A program made the position numbers and the translations under genes. The notes under the pieces were generated by a model. It saw only the letters and a list, made by a program, of their open reading frames with translations, did not search any database and had not been told where the DNA came from. Positions 53,131 through 64,000 of a stretch of 64,000 nt of DNA are shown one piece after another (positions within the stretch are counted from its first letter, which is position 1; each line of letters opens with the position of its first letter). The DNA is from Isoetes taiwanensis (lineage: Eukaryota; Streptophyta; Lycopodiopsida; Isoetales; Isoetaceae). The stretch is from positions 42,517,203-42,581,202 of the forward strand of contig JAJEKV010000002.1 in NCBI GenBank assembly GCA_021234155.1, in the 5' to 3' direction.

Positions 53131-55463
53131 TTATTTGAAATAAAGCTGGGCTAGCTTTTTCAGAGTGTCAAACACGCTCGTGAAAGGATCAAATTGTACA
53201 GGTTTAGTGAGATCTAGATCAGGAAATGTGTTAGTCATAACTTGCTGCATCCCTGGAGATGACATCATCGCTGATAGCGATTCCATTGACATCACCTGGC
53301 AGTCTTGAGGTGTGTCTCGAATTAAGTCAGCAGGATAGCCAAGTGCTTCTAAATAAGTTTTGTACTTACTGATAAAATCTGGTCCTGGGTTTGGTACACG
53401 GGAATATATCTGAAAAATGTGACTTTTTTTAGTCCAGCCTTTGTCTACATGATGATATCTTAAAGTGTGAATTACAATGCATATTTACCTGGACAAAGCT
53501 GGCGTCCTTTGCGCCTGAGACAAGAGCATAATTTTCGTAGTCTGTTGCAATCACATTATATGGTAATTTTGGGATGAATGGTAAGGTTGGAAATTTGAGA
53601 AAACATTTTTCTTTGATCATTTGAGCCCTCTCAAAATCTGATTGTGTATTCTTAAGGTCTTCATCTGACACACAGCTCACTTTTCCCCTAATACCTGTAA
53701 TGTATCCTGTAGGGGAACCATGAACACAGAAAGTGTCAACTTGTATTGAGCGATTTTGTTTATCGAAGCTATACACGCCCTGTCACAGTATCTGGAATAT
53801 ATAAGCTAATTGTGCATTATATAATTCACATTATTTAATGGTGAATGCATACCTGTGTGCAGTGACAATCCTCCTGACCTTGCCCAGCGAATCCAAGCTT
53901 CAAAGAAGCAACTTCAAACCATCTACCTGAATATCGTGCTGGATCAAAGTTTTTTGCTGTCATACCCCCCATAACAAAAGGTGCCCCACTGTTCTCACCA
54001 TCTATTCTTAAAACGTTTCCATCATCAAGGATTGCAGCAAGCTGATAGATGCTTCCTTCTTTTTGCATCAACTCTGGAACAACAGCCTTAGCAAGGAACA
54101 AAATTCAGTTGTAAGCATTAGATCTTCAATGATAAACTGATGCTGAATCAAGTCCAATCTCGTCATTAAGTCATGTTTTCCATGGCTTTGAATCTTCCTT
54201 GAAAGTTATCGACAGAAAAGCACTTATAGAAGCTGTTCCATGAATAAAAAGAGTTAATCCATGGACTTTCTTTCCCATCATTCCAAATATGCTTTAAGGA
54301 ACATGGAACCAGACGATCAACAAGCACAACAAATACACAGGCATGTTATGTGTAGAGAATACTGCTAGATGATGGCTATGATGGGGAAATATTGAGTAGA
54401 AGTTCAATAGGTACTGTTAACAGCATTTCAAGCTACATAAAACTATAGTATTGTACATAGCAGCTATTTCCAGAATAGAGACATGCAGTCATAGGCGAGA
54501 CTTCTTAGGTGTTTGAGTATTGAAAGGATAAATACGGGCTGATGGGACAGCATACAGGAAGTCACTGCATGTATACGAACAGAACCTACCAATTATATAA
54601 AAGAAAGATTATATTAACGTCTACGAGAGACCGCTTGGGTCTATGAGACCAAATATACATCAATCATGTCCAGCTAGGGGCGCATTTGCAGCCACCTAGA
54701 GATATTGCATAAAAAAGGAAAAAGAAAACTAAAACAATGAGATTAAGAAACTTTTGTCTTCTTGGCCACGGGCTCAAAGTATAAAGTAATGTCAGACTTG
54801 TTTTCTCTTTTGAAGGACTGCTTATGCTTAAGTCAAGCGAACAAAAAGAAACTGAGCTTGGAACCTAAAAGCCCTTCGAAGGACGACCATCACATAATTA
54901 TATAGCAGGGCCTCATGCTTTCCATGCTTATTGAATCCACTCCTTACTGTGCAAAGCTTTGCAACTCCATAAAAACTATAAATATATAAATAAAAATTAC
55001 CATGCTTGGAGAAGAACCAAGAAGAAGACCAACAGCAATAGTTGTCAAAACTGCTTTTGGATTAGGTACATTTGCAAGGCAGTTACAGAAACCTTCATCC
55101 ATTTTCGATCTCACGATGATTTTCTTGGACTTAGTAGATAGGCTGTCAGTAATTTAACAAAATGTAAGTGCTCAAAACCGAAGGGCGTCCAGCTCACAAT
55201 ATGTTTGACTGGAAAAGCATGATAGGTTCGTAAAATGCATTAACCCACCAAATCGTTAAACAAAACAAGCCATGGTCTTTGAGCTGAAGGATGGCTACAT
55301 ACAGAAGTTTACTAGATTATAAATGTATTGGCATTTATAAATAAACCTAATCTACATTTTGTAGAACATGGGAATCAGGACTCAAGAGCATAGAGTCGGA
55401 GATAAACCTGGTAGCAGGTACATAAGAACCCAATGAAGGCGTGACCATGGAAAGAGAACCCAT
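53131..55463 (-). CDS. LCNP: Plastid (thylakoid lumen) lipocalin, five exons, 333 aa
   Basis: Exons are 55463-55408, 55142-55001, 54086-53853, 53779-53489 and 53409-53131. All junctions are GT-AG and in phase, giving 1002 bp. The N-terminus MGSLSMVTPSLGSYV, then KKIIVRSK and the hydrophobic VLTTIAVGLLLGSSPS, looks like a two-part stroma/lumen leader. The mature part carries the lipocalin opening MTAKNFDPARYSGRWFEVAS, then GQGQEDCHCTQ, SIQVDTFCVHGSPTGYITG, EKCFLKFPTLPFIPKLPYN and YENYALVSGAKDASFVQIYS, the barrel end strand. The tail is DTPQDCQVM. This matches chloroplastic lipocalin, a thylakoid-lumen protein linked to protection from lipid peroxidation and sustained photoprotective quenching. 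The Arabidopsis protein is of similar length. Exon 1 is the least certain part; an upstream ATG at 55565 is an alternative. The gene looks intact. Confidence 0.9.
54590..54700. repeat. Diverged LINE/SINE 3'-end fragment in lipocalin intron 2
   Basis: TTATATTAACGTCTACGAGA and GACCGCTTGGGTCTATGAGACC loosely match the LINE 3' ends at 1380 and 47680. It lies in the 914-bp intron between exons 2 and 3. Confidence 0.4.
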
Positions 55464-56656
55464 CCTCCTAAAAAGAAAGCCGGAAGCACCAGAAATTAGA
55501 GAGATGATGGCCCCGGAGCATGCCCATGTGATGAAGATAAACCTATAAATTGATTGACCAATCAATCACTCTTAGGGTTGGCATTTCATGTAAATTGTTG
55601 GGCCAAATCCACGTTGAGCCACACAAATTTCAAAAAAGAAAAAAGGGGCGATGGTAAAAGAAGGTAGAGGAGGAATAAAAATGAAAGGGCCCTTAAATCA
55701 TGGGTCTCGATGCTTATCTTGATCTAGAGGTGGGTTAGATTGTGGAATCTGGAGCAACTGAAGATTATCACGATAATCTGAAGATTACTGTAATAATCTT
55801 TCGAATATTCTTTTATTCTAATCTAACCCTCCTGAGACTTCCACGTGGCTTATAATCTACTCCTTTTCATGACAACCGTCCACTGATTCATAGAATTTTC
55901 TGCCCTCTTCTGCCCTTTGTTCCTCTGTTCTGTCCTCTGTTTCTCATTCTTCTGCTCTATTGCAGTAGTGAGATTGATTTGAGCTCCCTGCTTGAATCTG
56001 TTCAAAATTTTCAATCCGTTCAAAATCCTAGTAGCATTTTGGCACATCTGCTTGAATCCGTTCAAGATTTCCCCTTTGCCTTGTAGTCTATACCTCTCTA
56101 TTCGAAGATTGGATCCCCATCGCCACTTTTCGCAGTTGGGTCTGTTTTGTCTTCCTCGGCATCAGATCTTGTGCTAAATCGATTTCTGAATAGCGTTAAG
56201 TCTGTGCAGTGTTTTTGGGTTTTTGTTAAGGTAAGATTTAAATGGGTTTTGGAACCATTTTCTGTGACAATCCCTTCCAAGATTTTGTGTAAAAAGGATG
56301 CTTTTAACTTGTGTTAAACAATTCCTCTGGTCTATGTGAAAAAATGCCCTATTGTAAAAGGTCCCCTAATCTATATTGTAATGTTTGGAAAAAACTACAT
56401 GTGCCCAAAATTAGTACCTTGAGCTCTGATTATGCGATGAGAGCATGATCACCGATGGGTCTAAGAAAAAAAAAATCAATTCGTCCTGGCATGACGAAAG
56501 ATTTGACATCTGGCCCACAAATTTGTTGGGAAGAACCTACCGATCATAGCTCTGCCCATCCGAACCCATTGAACCCAAATCCGATGTAAGGGAGTCTGAA
56601 TATGAAGGACACAGCGGTAGCAGAATGCGAATAAACATATCGACTCCTAATTTAAG
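55464..56656. promoter_or_regulatory. Upstream region of the lipocalin gene
   Basis: This should hold the promoter of the minus-strand lipocalin gene. I see AT-rich sequence and a doubled GAAGATTAT(C/T) word near 55760-55790. In the opposite direction, 55900-56060 carries repeated TTGAATC(T/C)GTTCAA words. No other gene is recognised. Confidence 0.4.
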
Positions 56657-56746
56657 GGAGGTCAACCTCCCCCTCACGTGAGTTATAGAAAAAACCCTCT
56701 CAGCCTGTGATTTTCCATAACCCACTTGAGGGGAAGGTTAACCTCC
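56657..56746. repeat. Imperfect inverted repeat, 30-bp arms
   Basis: GGAGGTCAACCTCCCCCTCA..GTGAGTTAT pairs with ATAACCCACTTGAGGGGAAG..GTTAACCTCC across a 30-bp loop. Confidence 0.75.
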
Positions 56747-57611
56747 TCATCTCCATTAGCTACATTTTTTGGGTTTTCCTTGGGCCTCGTGGCAAGGCAC
56801 CAAAAAGAAAAATCATCCCGTTACCTTAACATCCTGTCCCTCAGCATTTAGCCGTAGGATTAAATCCCAGCCGTCTATTCTAAGAAGTTATATCCAGTAA
56901 CAATTTGGGCTAAAACTGTTATGACCATAACAAGAATGTTATGTCCATAACATCCTCTGCTGCACTGTTTTTTTGGGCACTCTACTGTGGACCGTGGTCG
57001 ATCCCTCACAAAAGGCCGCCATAGCCAGGCCTCCGGCCTCCATAGCCAAGCCTCCATGGACGGAATAAAGACATCTCCAATCTGTTTGACGCATTTAAAA
57101 CAGGGGCCGACCGAGCCGGATCATGTCGCCATTCAGGTGTCAAGAATGAGAAGGGATTTTTGGGGCTTAATCATCGGATTTTTGGGGCCCTAAGTCCGGA
57201 TTTGTAGCTTGGCGAATCATCTAGCTTGATGCCATAGCCACGGGAGAAGCTTTGCCCGGGCATGGCTTCTTTGCCCGGCCTCGATCAAGCGATCCGAGAA
57301 AGAGGGCGAGACTCTAGGATTGAATCCCACGGTATGAGCTCCGGCCTTAATCGCCGGAAAGATCTTGCCCCTTTGCACAACTGGAATGCCAAGAGAAAAA
57401 CAAGAACTTGCGTAACCATTTCGTCGAACTTAAAAACAAGAACTTGCTACGCGACTTAGTAGCGCCCCATTTCGTCTGGGCATGCGAGGACACGGAGGTG
57501 GCTTGAGCCCATTTAAATTTGTTACTGGCCGCGCATCTTGCCCTGGCTGCAGAAGTCTCGAAATGGGTGCCGATCCTTCAAATCTCGTTGTTCGTGAGTT
57601 TTTTTTTCGTC

Positions 57612-57935
57612 AAACCGGGCGACTTCGATCTTGGGAATCTGATGCCAAGCTTGACTATGGCGGCCACTCTGCTAAATGCCTACCGGCCGGGGCGTTAAGT
57701 CGATATGCGTCCTCAGGAGTTATGGGCCATAAAATGGCCTCGTGGCCATAATGGCCGCGAAATTCTACCGGCCCGTGCTTGCCCGTGCTGACCTTCGAAT
57801 TCGTGGCCACATGGCCACTCAGCCATTTTTATGGCCCATAACTCCTCGGGAGAGGACGTTATCTACCCCTTGATTTTATCGGACTTCGTCCAAATATGGC
57901 ATCAGAAACCTGAGAAATTCAGATAGATCGAAGTT
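57612..57935. repeat. Long imperfect inverted repeat
   Basis: The inner arms GGAGTTATGGGCCATAAAAT (57716-57735) and its complement at 57824-57845 are nearly perfect. Further out, GACTTCGATCT and CTGATGCCAA (57620-57650) face TTTGGCATCAG-like and AGATCGAAGTTG (57890-57935) with unequal spacers. No coding frame uses it. It could be a foldback element or a small-RNA precursor. Confidence 0.65.
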
Positions 57936-58900
57936 GTCTTTTAGTTTATAGATTTTTGTCTTCTAGCGGCATCAATTTTGCCTTCTAATCTTCATCGCAA
58001 GTTTTCCGTTCTCCAAATTTCAGTTGGTAATAGGAATGATTGTTGGATTTGAGCCTAGTCTTGTTTTGCTAGTAGGAACGGTTGTTGCTATGTTTGGATT
58101 TCTGCCTATATTACCTCTTATTATTAAATTGTGGCCATTGAATTAGAGAATATTTTTTCATGGATTCCAAATGGAGTAACGATGACCCTCAATTGACCCC
58201 TTGATGATTTTGCTACCATTGAAGAAAGTCAAGATACAAATTAGACCATTATTAGAGCTTCAAAACATTCATAAAGCAAGCAGGGAATCAAGAAGAATAG
58301 ACTTTTGCCCCTGCACAGTGGCTGCAAAGTTGCCAAAAGAAAATAAAGAAGCTTCAACATAAGAATTAGTGATGTTTCTAGAGGAATCCATATTGTTTCT
58401 ACATAAAGACCCTCTGCAAATGTGAATCCATGCTGAAGGTGCAAGAAAGACCCTCTGCACATGCCCATCAGTTATGGAGAAATAGCATTGCAAACACTGC
58501 CAATCAATTTGCACATCCTTCATCCAATGCCTTCATTGGAAACCGCTCACATAAAACCCCTCATATCCAAAATCCTTCACACAAAACCCTTCATCAGATC
58601 ATCTACATTACACGTCATAGCTTCTAGCCCAAAAAAAAAAAAAAAACGCAGGGCTTACATCTCCTAATCAAATAATTGTAGCCTCTTCTACATGCAAAGG
58701 CCCTAATTGGAGTTCTGTCTGCAGACATTCTCCGCCATGCAGATTGCCTCTACATTAGGCGATCAGTTTGCCATCAAGAAAACCTTTATCCCTGCCCTAG
58801 AGCTTGACCGCCGATCCATTGGAGCTTGCCATGGAGCTTCAACGATGATATGTTCGCTACCCTGAACCTTGAGCGCCGATTTGCAACGTAACCTTACACA
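57936..58900. other. Non-coding, nothing recognised
   Basis: A repeated AAAGACCCTCTGCA(A/C)ATG word occurs at 58405 and 58446, and a poly(A) run at 58629-58645 may be a retroposon tail. No gene is supported. Confidence 0.4.
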
Positions 58901-58902
58901 AA

Positions 58903-58937
<35 letters not shown>

Positions 58938-58938
58938 G
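58901..58938. repeat. AAAT microsatellite
   Basis: About nine AAAT units. Confidence 0.9.
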
Positions 58939-59017
58939 TAAAACCTAAAATAACTCCAAAATAGAAACTAACCCAAAATAAAAAACAATAGCCACGTCAT
59001 CTTGACCTCCTCTACGC

Positions 59018-59099
59018 ATTCTATTCTATTCTATTCTATTCTATTCTATTCTATTCTATTCTATTCTATTCTATTCTATTCTATTCTATTCTATTCTAC
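59018..59099. repeat. ATTCT pentanucleotide microsatellite
   Basis: About sixteen uninterrupted ATTCT units. Confidence 0.95.
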
Positions 59100-59508
59100 G
59101 CATTCAATAAGTCTAACATCCATAAAAGCAATTCCATGCTCTCGGGTCAAAGCAACCCTGTCACAGTCACTTTTCTACCATTTTTTATACGAATACAGCC
59201 CCTTAACCATCCACAATCTTATGTTATCCCATATGTTTTCCACAATTGCAAAACCTTATTACCTCGAGATGTGGTAAGGTTGTCACGGCTAAATAAAAAT
59301 AAAGATATTGTTTGGCAACAGTCGTTAAATAGGAGGTAAGGATAGATTGAAACGTCATTTTCTAACATCTACCAATTTTGTATAAGCATAGAGCTAGATC
59401 TCTATGAAGGGGTAATGCTATAATAAGATCTTGAGGATATGCGTTAAGTACCAATCGACGAAGTTGTCTACATATTATATGTTATATGCATGTAGTTAAA
59501 AATTGCAT

Positions 59509-59892
59509 AAACTATTGCATCCAACATTTTAAAATTAAAATCCCCCTGAAACCCTCTTTGGTTTGGGTGCATATTCACGGGGGGGGTTACTACGGGCATC
59601 GAGAGTCAGCTTCGGATTGGCATATTTGCCCTTTATTCCTTGATTTGGACCGTACATAGCGATCCTCGTTTGTGGGGTATGCATGTACAAGTTTGTGTAT
59701 ACTGTATATTGAGATTTACAAAATACTATAAGATTTGAGGGAATGTACTTAATGGTGTTAATTTTGTACATGTATTGTAAGTTTTTAGGGCTCTCGCTAC
59801 CCTACGTAACCCCCCGTGTGAATATGCACCCAAACCAAAGGGGGTTTCATCAAGTGGATTTTAATTTTGAAATGTTGGATGCAATGGTTTAA
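59509..59892. mobile_element. MITE with about 95-bp terminal inverted repeats
   Basis: The left arm (59509-59603) contains ATTGCATCCAACATTTTAAA, then TTTGGTTTGGGTGCATATTC, ACGGGGGGGGTTAC and CATCGAGAG. The right arm (59791-59892) carries all of these inverted in the same order with few changes. The inner 190 bp is unique. The size and arms fit a miniature inverted-repeat element. The exact outer end and target duplication are unclear, as pairing fades around AAACTATTGC. Confidence 0.85.
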
Positions 59893-61128
59893 GTTAATTA
59901 ATGTTAATGGTAGTTATGTGTTGGTGGTTGTATTAAAAAAAAAAAATCGGCCCTTCGGGCCCTCAGGGAAACAAAGAGATAGCAACATATCTTGTGTAGA
60001 ACTATAAAATGTCTATTTCTCTTTGCAATGCAATATCCAGGGTGAAAAGATAAGTTTTATTGTCCCAATCATGGGTAATTACAAAATGCCCACAACCAAT
60101 ACCATCCCACGGGGGACAGATGCAAACTGATGCAAAGTACCACAAATATTCAAGCAAGATTCAAGCAAGCTGGCCACATTTTTGTTCACATAGACTATAA
60201 ATCAGGAATTGCAACTTGAGGTCCAGGAGCAACTCCTATTCAACAAATGGACCACTAAAAAAAAACGTGGTGTGCAATGTCAAATGTCCAATCTTGAACA
60301 TCAGATATGCCAAAACATCCATGTTAAAGTAGAATTTAACCAATAATTTAGTGGTTGTTCACTAACTAAGCTTAGAACCAAAACATTTAAACCAAAACAT
60401 TTAAACATGAAAGCAGTGCTGCACTATAATTATCAGCATATGAATTCAGACATGACTGAATCCTTTGCAGCCTTTCCTGCTTGCTTATTATGCATGCTAG
60501 GGTTGTGACGCCAAATCTGTAGAAGCTACCCGTATATGAGAAGAACAAGAATTGCTTATTAAATAAGGAGCCCTTGTGAACACGTTCTTCTGATTTCCCT
60601 TCATCAAACTAATTAGCAAGAAGGTACAAGGTATTGGCTGTATAGAAAGATGCCTGCCAATATATTTTAAAAATTAGTTCTAATATTGAAGTTAATGAAA
60701 TAAGGGGAAGGGCCATTCTCATCCTACCATATTGCATACAAACGCATTTTACCCACTATTGTTCAAAGCCAAATGGAATGGGCGAGTACAATCAAAGTAA
60801 GCTTATAATACCCCTCATGAGGAATCACCTGACATCCGTCCAAATATAACCATCTTCATTTAAAACACATCCGTGCTCCCATCTTGTGAAACACAAAATG
60901 CTGTAAGGGCATAAATCTAGGCAGGCAAATAGAGAGAAAGGGTTGTGTATCTTGTTATCCAGGTATATCTCATGCAATCATTTTAGTAAAGGAGCTTTTC
61001 AGAGTACCTGGTTAAAACAAATTCTGTAAATTGATATGACTTACAATATTGATGATGGCAAACTCGTATCATAATCACAGCCCGAGGCAAATGAGTCTTG
61101 TTGCAGTTACAGGAGAAGGCTTCAGAAA
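59893..61128. other. Non-coding, nothing recognised
   Basis: A poly(A)-like run at 59934-59947 follows the MITE. Beyond ordinary AT-rich sequence no repeat or gene was recognised. Confidence 0.4.
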
Positions 61129-61311
61129 CAGTTCACACCTACTCATAGCAAACAGTTGTGCTCATGGTGATTTGTGTTCTCTGCTTTTCTATGTTATGAA
61201 TGTGGTGGGTAGCGTTTCTCTAGTGGATATCTTCTCCACTGGGTTTTGAGTCCCCCATGTACTCTTTGTATTCTTTTGAGTAATAAAGGTCCATGTTCAT
61301 CAAAAAACAAA
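61129..61311 (+). mobile_element. 5'-truncated retroposon (LINE 3' end)
   Basis: The duplication AAGGCTTCAGAAA flanks it (61116-61128 and 61312-61324). The insert ends with a polyadenylation signal AATAAA (61282-61287) and an A-rich tail CAAAAAACAAAA. The remaining body is too short to name the LINE family. Confidence 0.85.
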
Positions 61312-61324
61312 AAGGCTTCAGAAA

Positions 61325-62399
61325 TAGAACTGCAAATATATTAATTGTAAAAAACAGCAGAACCTTGCTACATACTTATGGAAACAGATGCATTTGTATT
61401 ATATTAGAAGTAAATCTATTGAAGCAATGGTTTGAGAGTTTGGAAAATATCGAATGCTTACTTTTTGTGGGAACGGTGCAGTGTATGTGGAATAAAGGGA
61501 ATAATGTGGACAGCCAGCCTTGCCTTCATCTTTAATTGAGGTTTTTCTACTGGATACTACATACTGCAAGAATAGAATAGAATAGAAGTGATCTTTATTT
61601 GGCCTGGACTCCTTGAACGCTTCTGCCATACATGACACTGTTGCCTTGAATCCCGCCAGATCTACGGCTTTATTCCTTGCTCTAGTCTTCTGCAGTACCT
61701 CACCGACCCATTTCCCTCTGCCAGATTTTTGCTTTTCATGGGGCTCTTGGAACCATCTACAACCCCTTCTATAGTTATAGAAATTGAATCAAATATGGGG
61801 TTCAACCTCAAAAAATCATAACACCCGGTGTGCGTTGAACTCTTATTGAAGGTTACGAGAATGTTTTACTAATTCATACCCTAATTCCTGATGGTGTTGT
61901 TGATGAAAGTCCGACACCAATATAGGGATTGGCGTATGTTTTAGTAAGTATTCGATTGGTCTCGTCTTGCGGCAGAATTTTGATCGGTCATATCTCTCAC
62001 ATCCGGTGTCAGATTTTCATGTGCTTGGGCTTGTTGGAAAGCTGGTTCAGAGATCTTTCCAACGGTGTATGGTACCTGCATGCTTGGCTTTGTTTCAGTG
62101 CTCAAATCTGCACTTTTCCGGGCTGTGTGCTAGGGTTTTTGTGGCAGTCGGTACACACGGATATCCGTGGAGTCTATTAGCCACTTTCCTTTTTGCCCCC
62201 TTTCAGCCCCTTTGCTCCCAACCCTAATTTGGGCAGTCGAGCATACAAATTAATGTTGAGCTAAGCTCCAACATCTACGACATTGCCATAGCCCAACCAA
62301 TCGCCTCTTGGCCTTGCCTAGCTGGGCTCTGGACCGCCCTTACCGCCTAGCCTAGCCGCCAGGACCGGGATAAGCCCCCGCCATAGCCTACCTAAAACC
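61325..62399. other. Non-coding; possible retrotransposon leader near 61900-62230
   Basis: 61567-61590 has a short TAGAA repeat. 61880-62230 contains TCTCACATCCGGTGTCAGAT and TTGGAAAGCTGGTTCAGAG. In my recollection such phrasing is frequent in plant LTR element leaders, but no LTR pair or gene is visible here. Confidence 0.35.
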
Positions 62400-64000
62400 C
62401 GTTTGACTGCCGTGGCCCAAGTCATACCCCAAGTCATGGCCACAGACAGCCCCGTCCGTGTGTGGACCCACACTTGGTTGGTGAGCTACCTCGAGACCAC
62501 ACCAACCCATCCGGGAAGGCCCAAACACACCAACCACCGGGTTGACCCCACGCAGCAGAGCCCTCCGGGGAAGACCATGAAGCGGGGGCCACCAAGGAAG
62601 AGGCCTCGAGGCAGAGGGAGAGACGTCTTCCATGAAGAGGGAGGCCCGAGGCAAGGCCCGGTCGACCCGACAGCGGGCCACACAGCAATCCGCTAGTCGA
62701 ACCTTGGACCAGATCCAAAGGCGAGGGTTGAGGCCACGGGTGCCTTTGCGGGCCTCCCCGCGAGAGGTGGAGAACATAACATCTCGGATGTTGCGCAGCA
62801 GTTGGTGCCGTAAAACGGCGAATCACGTAATTGGAGGATCGCAGATTTACGCATGCATGATAGCATCCACTTGCTACAATTTGACGCATGCGAATACCGT
62901 GAGCTTGCAGATATGAGGGGCGCGGTAGATACCGAGGTTGGCAGCTATGGAAGCCGGACGATGACAAGAACCGGTAGAGCAGAGACACTCAGTGAACCCC
63001 TCGCCTCCGGATCCGTGCCGAGGTTGAGGAGGCTAAGGCCACAGACGAGGAGCACAGTGCCGCCTCTCCTGTCCGAGGTTGCGGAGACCGCCACTATGAG
63101 ACAAGGAGTCCAGCCTTTGGAAGCTAGCCGTGCAAAACCGAAGCTTCCGAGTAAGGATTTAGCACCAGACGGAGCTACAGAGCTTCGGGCGCCGCTGCCC
63201 AAGAAGGCAAGGGCCTCCCGTGCCGAGGCACATGAGCAACTCTCGCCATTGCACGCGGGAGATGGCAAGACATGACAACGCCCCGCAAGAGCCGAGCCCA
63301 GACCGGAGAACGTAAAACCACAAAGAAAGAACACACCAACCCCGCGAACCCACCAACCTACAGCGTCAACCCGCAACACCTGCGCCGCGGACACATCAGA
63401 TCGCGTCGGGCCGCCACCACCCCCGGCGCCGGCCACGCGGCTATGCCTCACCCACCTCAACCAACACACAGTGCGGCCCGGCCGAACTCCGTGAGCAGAC
63501 GCAGGAGCCGCGAATGTGGTAGTCGCGAGGCCCGACGGAGGAGTCGGGAGAACATCTCACTTCGGAGCTCGCAGACCACGGATCTTGGACGGATGATGTT
63601 CCCAAAGACTGTGACCATTGGAAAGGCGAAGTCGTCATGGAATTCAGCCCTTGATCGCCCCGGATGGTCATCTTCCACAGCTTGAGAGGCGTGCGAGGCG
63701 GGTGGCCATCCCGTCGAGGGCTAGAAGTTGAAGGGCACGCGGCTCAGACGTTGCCGGGACTTGACCCCAAAACCAAAGAAGAGACCCGAAGGCGTGGTGG
63801 CCAAAGTCGGGGCTGCCGCAGACATGGAGGGGCAGGGGCTGGTTCGGGAAGGATGCGGGAATTCAGGCAGCCAAACGGGGATGCGGGCACTCCGCCCCTC
63901 GAGTCCCCTCCTCGAGGGGGCCCCAGTGGCACGAGCATCCACATCCGCCGCTCCCCACAGGACCACCACTACCACCGGACGGTGGTGGCGATGCATGCCA
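62400..64000. other. GC-rich block with open frames of unknown nature
   Basis: Composition rises sharply from the AT-rich DNA to the left. Plus-strand frames at 62403-62696 (Arg/Pro-rich, TMKRGPPRKRPRGRGRDV), 62853-63275 (LPKKARASRAEAHEQLSP) and 63272-63685 are basic and low in hydrophobic content. They could be gag-like or LINE ORF1-like, but no domain is visible. Long frames on the other strand are equally open, which is expected in GC-rich DNA. It continues past the window edge. Confidence 0.3.

Overview
This is plant nuclear DNA from a repeat-rich land plant genome. The firmest host anchor is an apparently intact five-exon gene for plastid lipocalin (53131-55463, minus), with GT-AG introns and a bipartite plastid/thylakoid leader. 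A small zinc-ribbon gene (48700-49023, minus) and a weaker possible RAD9-like gene (about 6509-7412, minus) may also be host genes. The species cannot be fixed from sequence alone; a seed-free vascular plant is only a guess.

Most of the window is nested transposable elements, and many boundaries can be read to the base. A Mutator-like transposase pseudogene (minus; exon 1 at 46988-46858, C-terminus at 9740-9645) is split by an L1-type LINE (45092-46777) and by element A, a 31.5 kb Ty3/gypsy chromovirus (9741-41197, 1.58 kb LTRs, duplication CATAT). Inside A, element B (18541-32432, minus, 337 bp LTRs, duplication AGCAG) interrupts pol between reverse transcriptase and RNase H. Element C (20399-31478, plus, Tat/Athila-like, duplication GCATG) sits inside B. 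Element D (33768-38069, a DNA transposon with inverted ends and a TA duplication) interrupts A's integrase. Removing B, C and D leaves A at about 13.3 kb and brings its coding frames back together across each junction.

The most unusual content is the leader region of element A. Between the primer-binding site and gag it carries a gene whose first residues copy the histone H3 tail (MARTKQTTRK) and whose C-terminus is a histone H3/CENH3-type fold (ALKEIRHFQ ... HAKRVTLM ... LAR). An acidic coiled-coil-like and basic linker lies between them. This copy has stops and frame changes. A second accessory gene (14053-15579) follows and has a clear diverged homologue in another element at 4555-5826 (minus). 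Short palindromic repeats lie just upstream of each of these genes, and again beside a spliced acidic gene with a putative nuclear signal inside element D.

Region by region: 1-6205 is an element remnant on the minus strand with 56-57 bp palindromic arrays, interrupted by a LINE with a CTTC-type tail (1358-4526). 6206-9740 holds the RAD9-like fragments, a LINE fragment, short interspersed repeats and the MULE C-terminus. 9741-41197 is element A with its nested insertions. 41198-46988 is the MULE pseudogene with its own insertions. 46989-53130 is AT-rich DNA with the zinc-ribbon gene and a decayed Ty3/gypsy pol. 53131-55463 is the lipocalin gene. 55464-62400 is mostly non-coding, with a MITE and several foldbacks. 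62400-64000 is a GC-rich block I could not identify.
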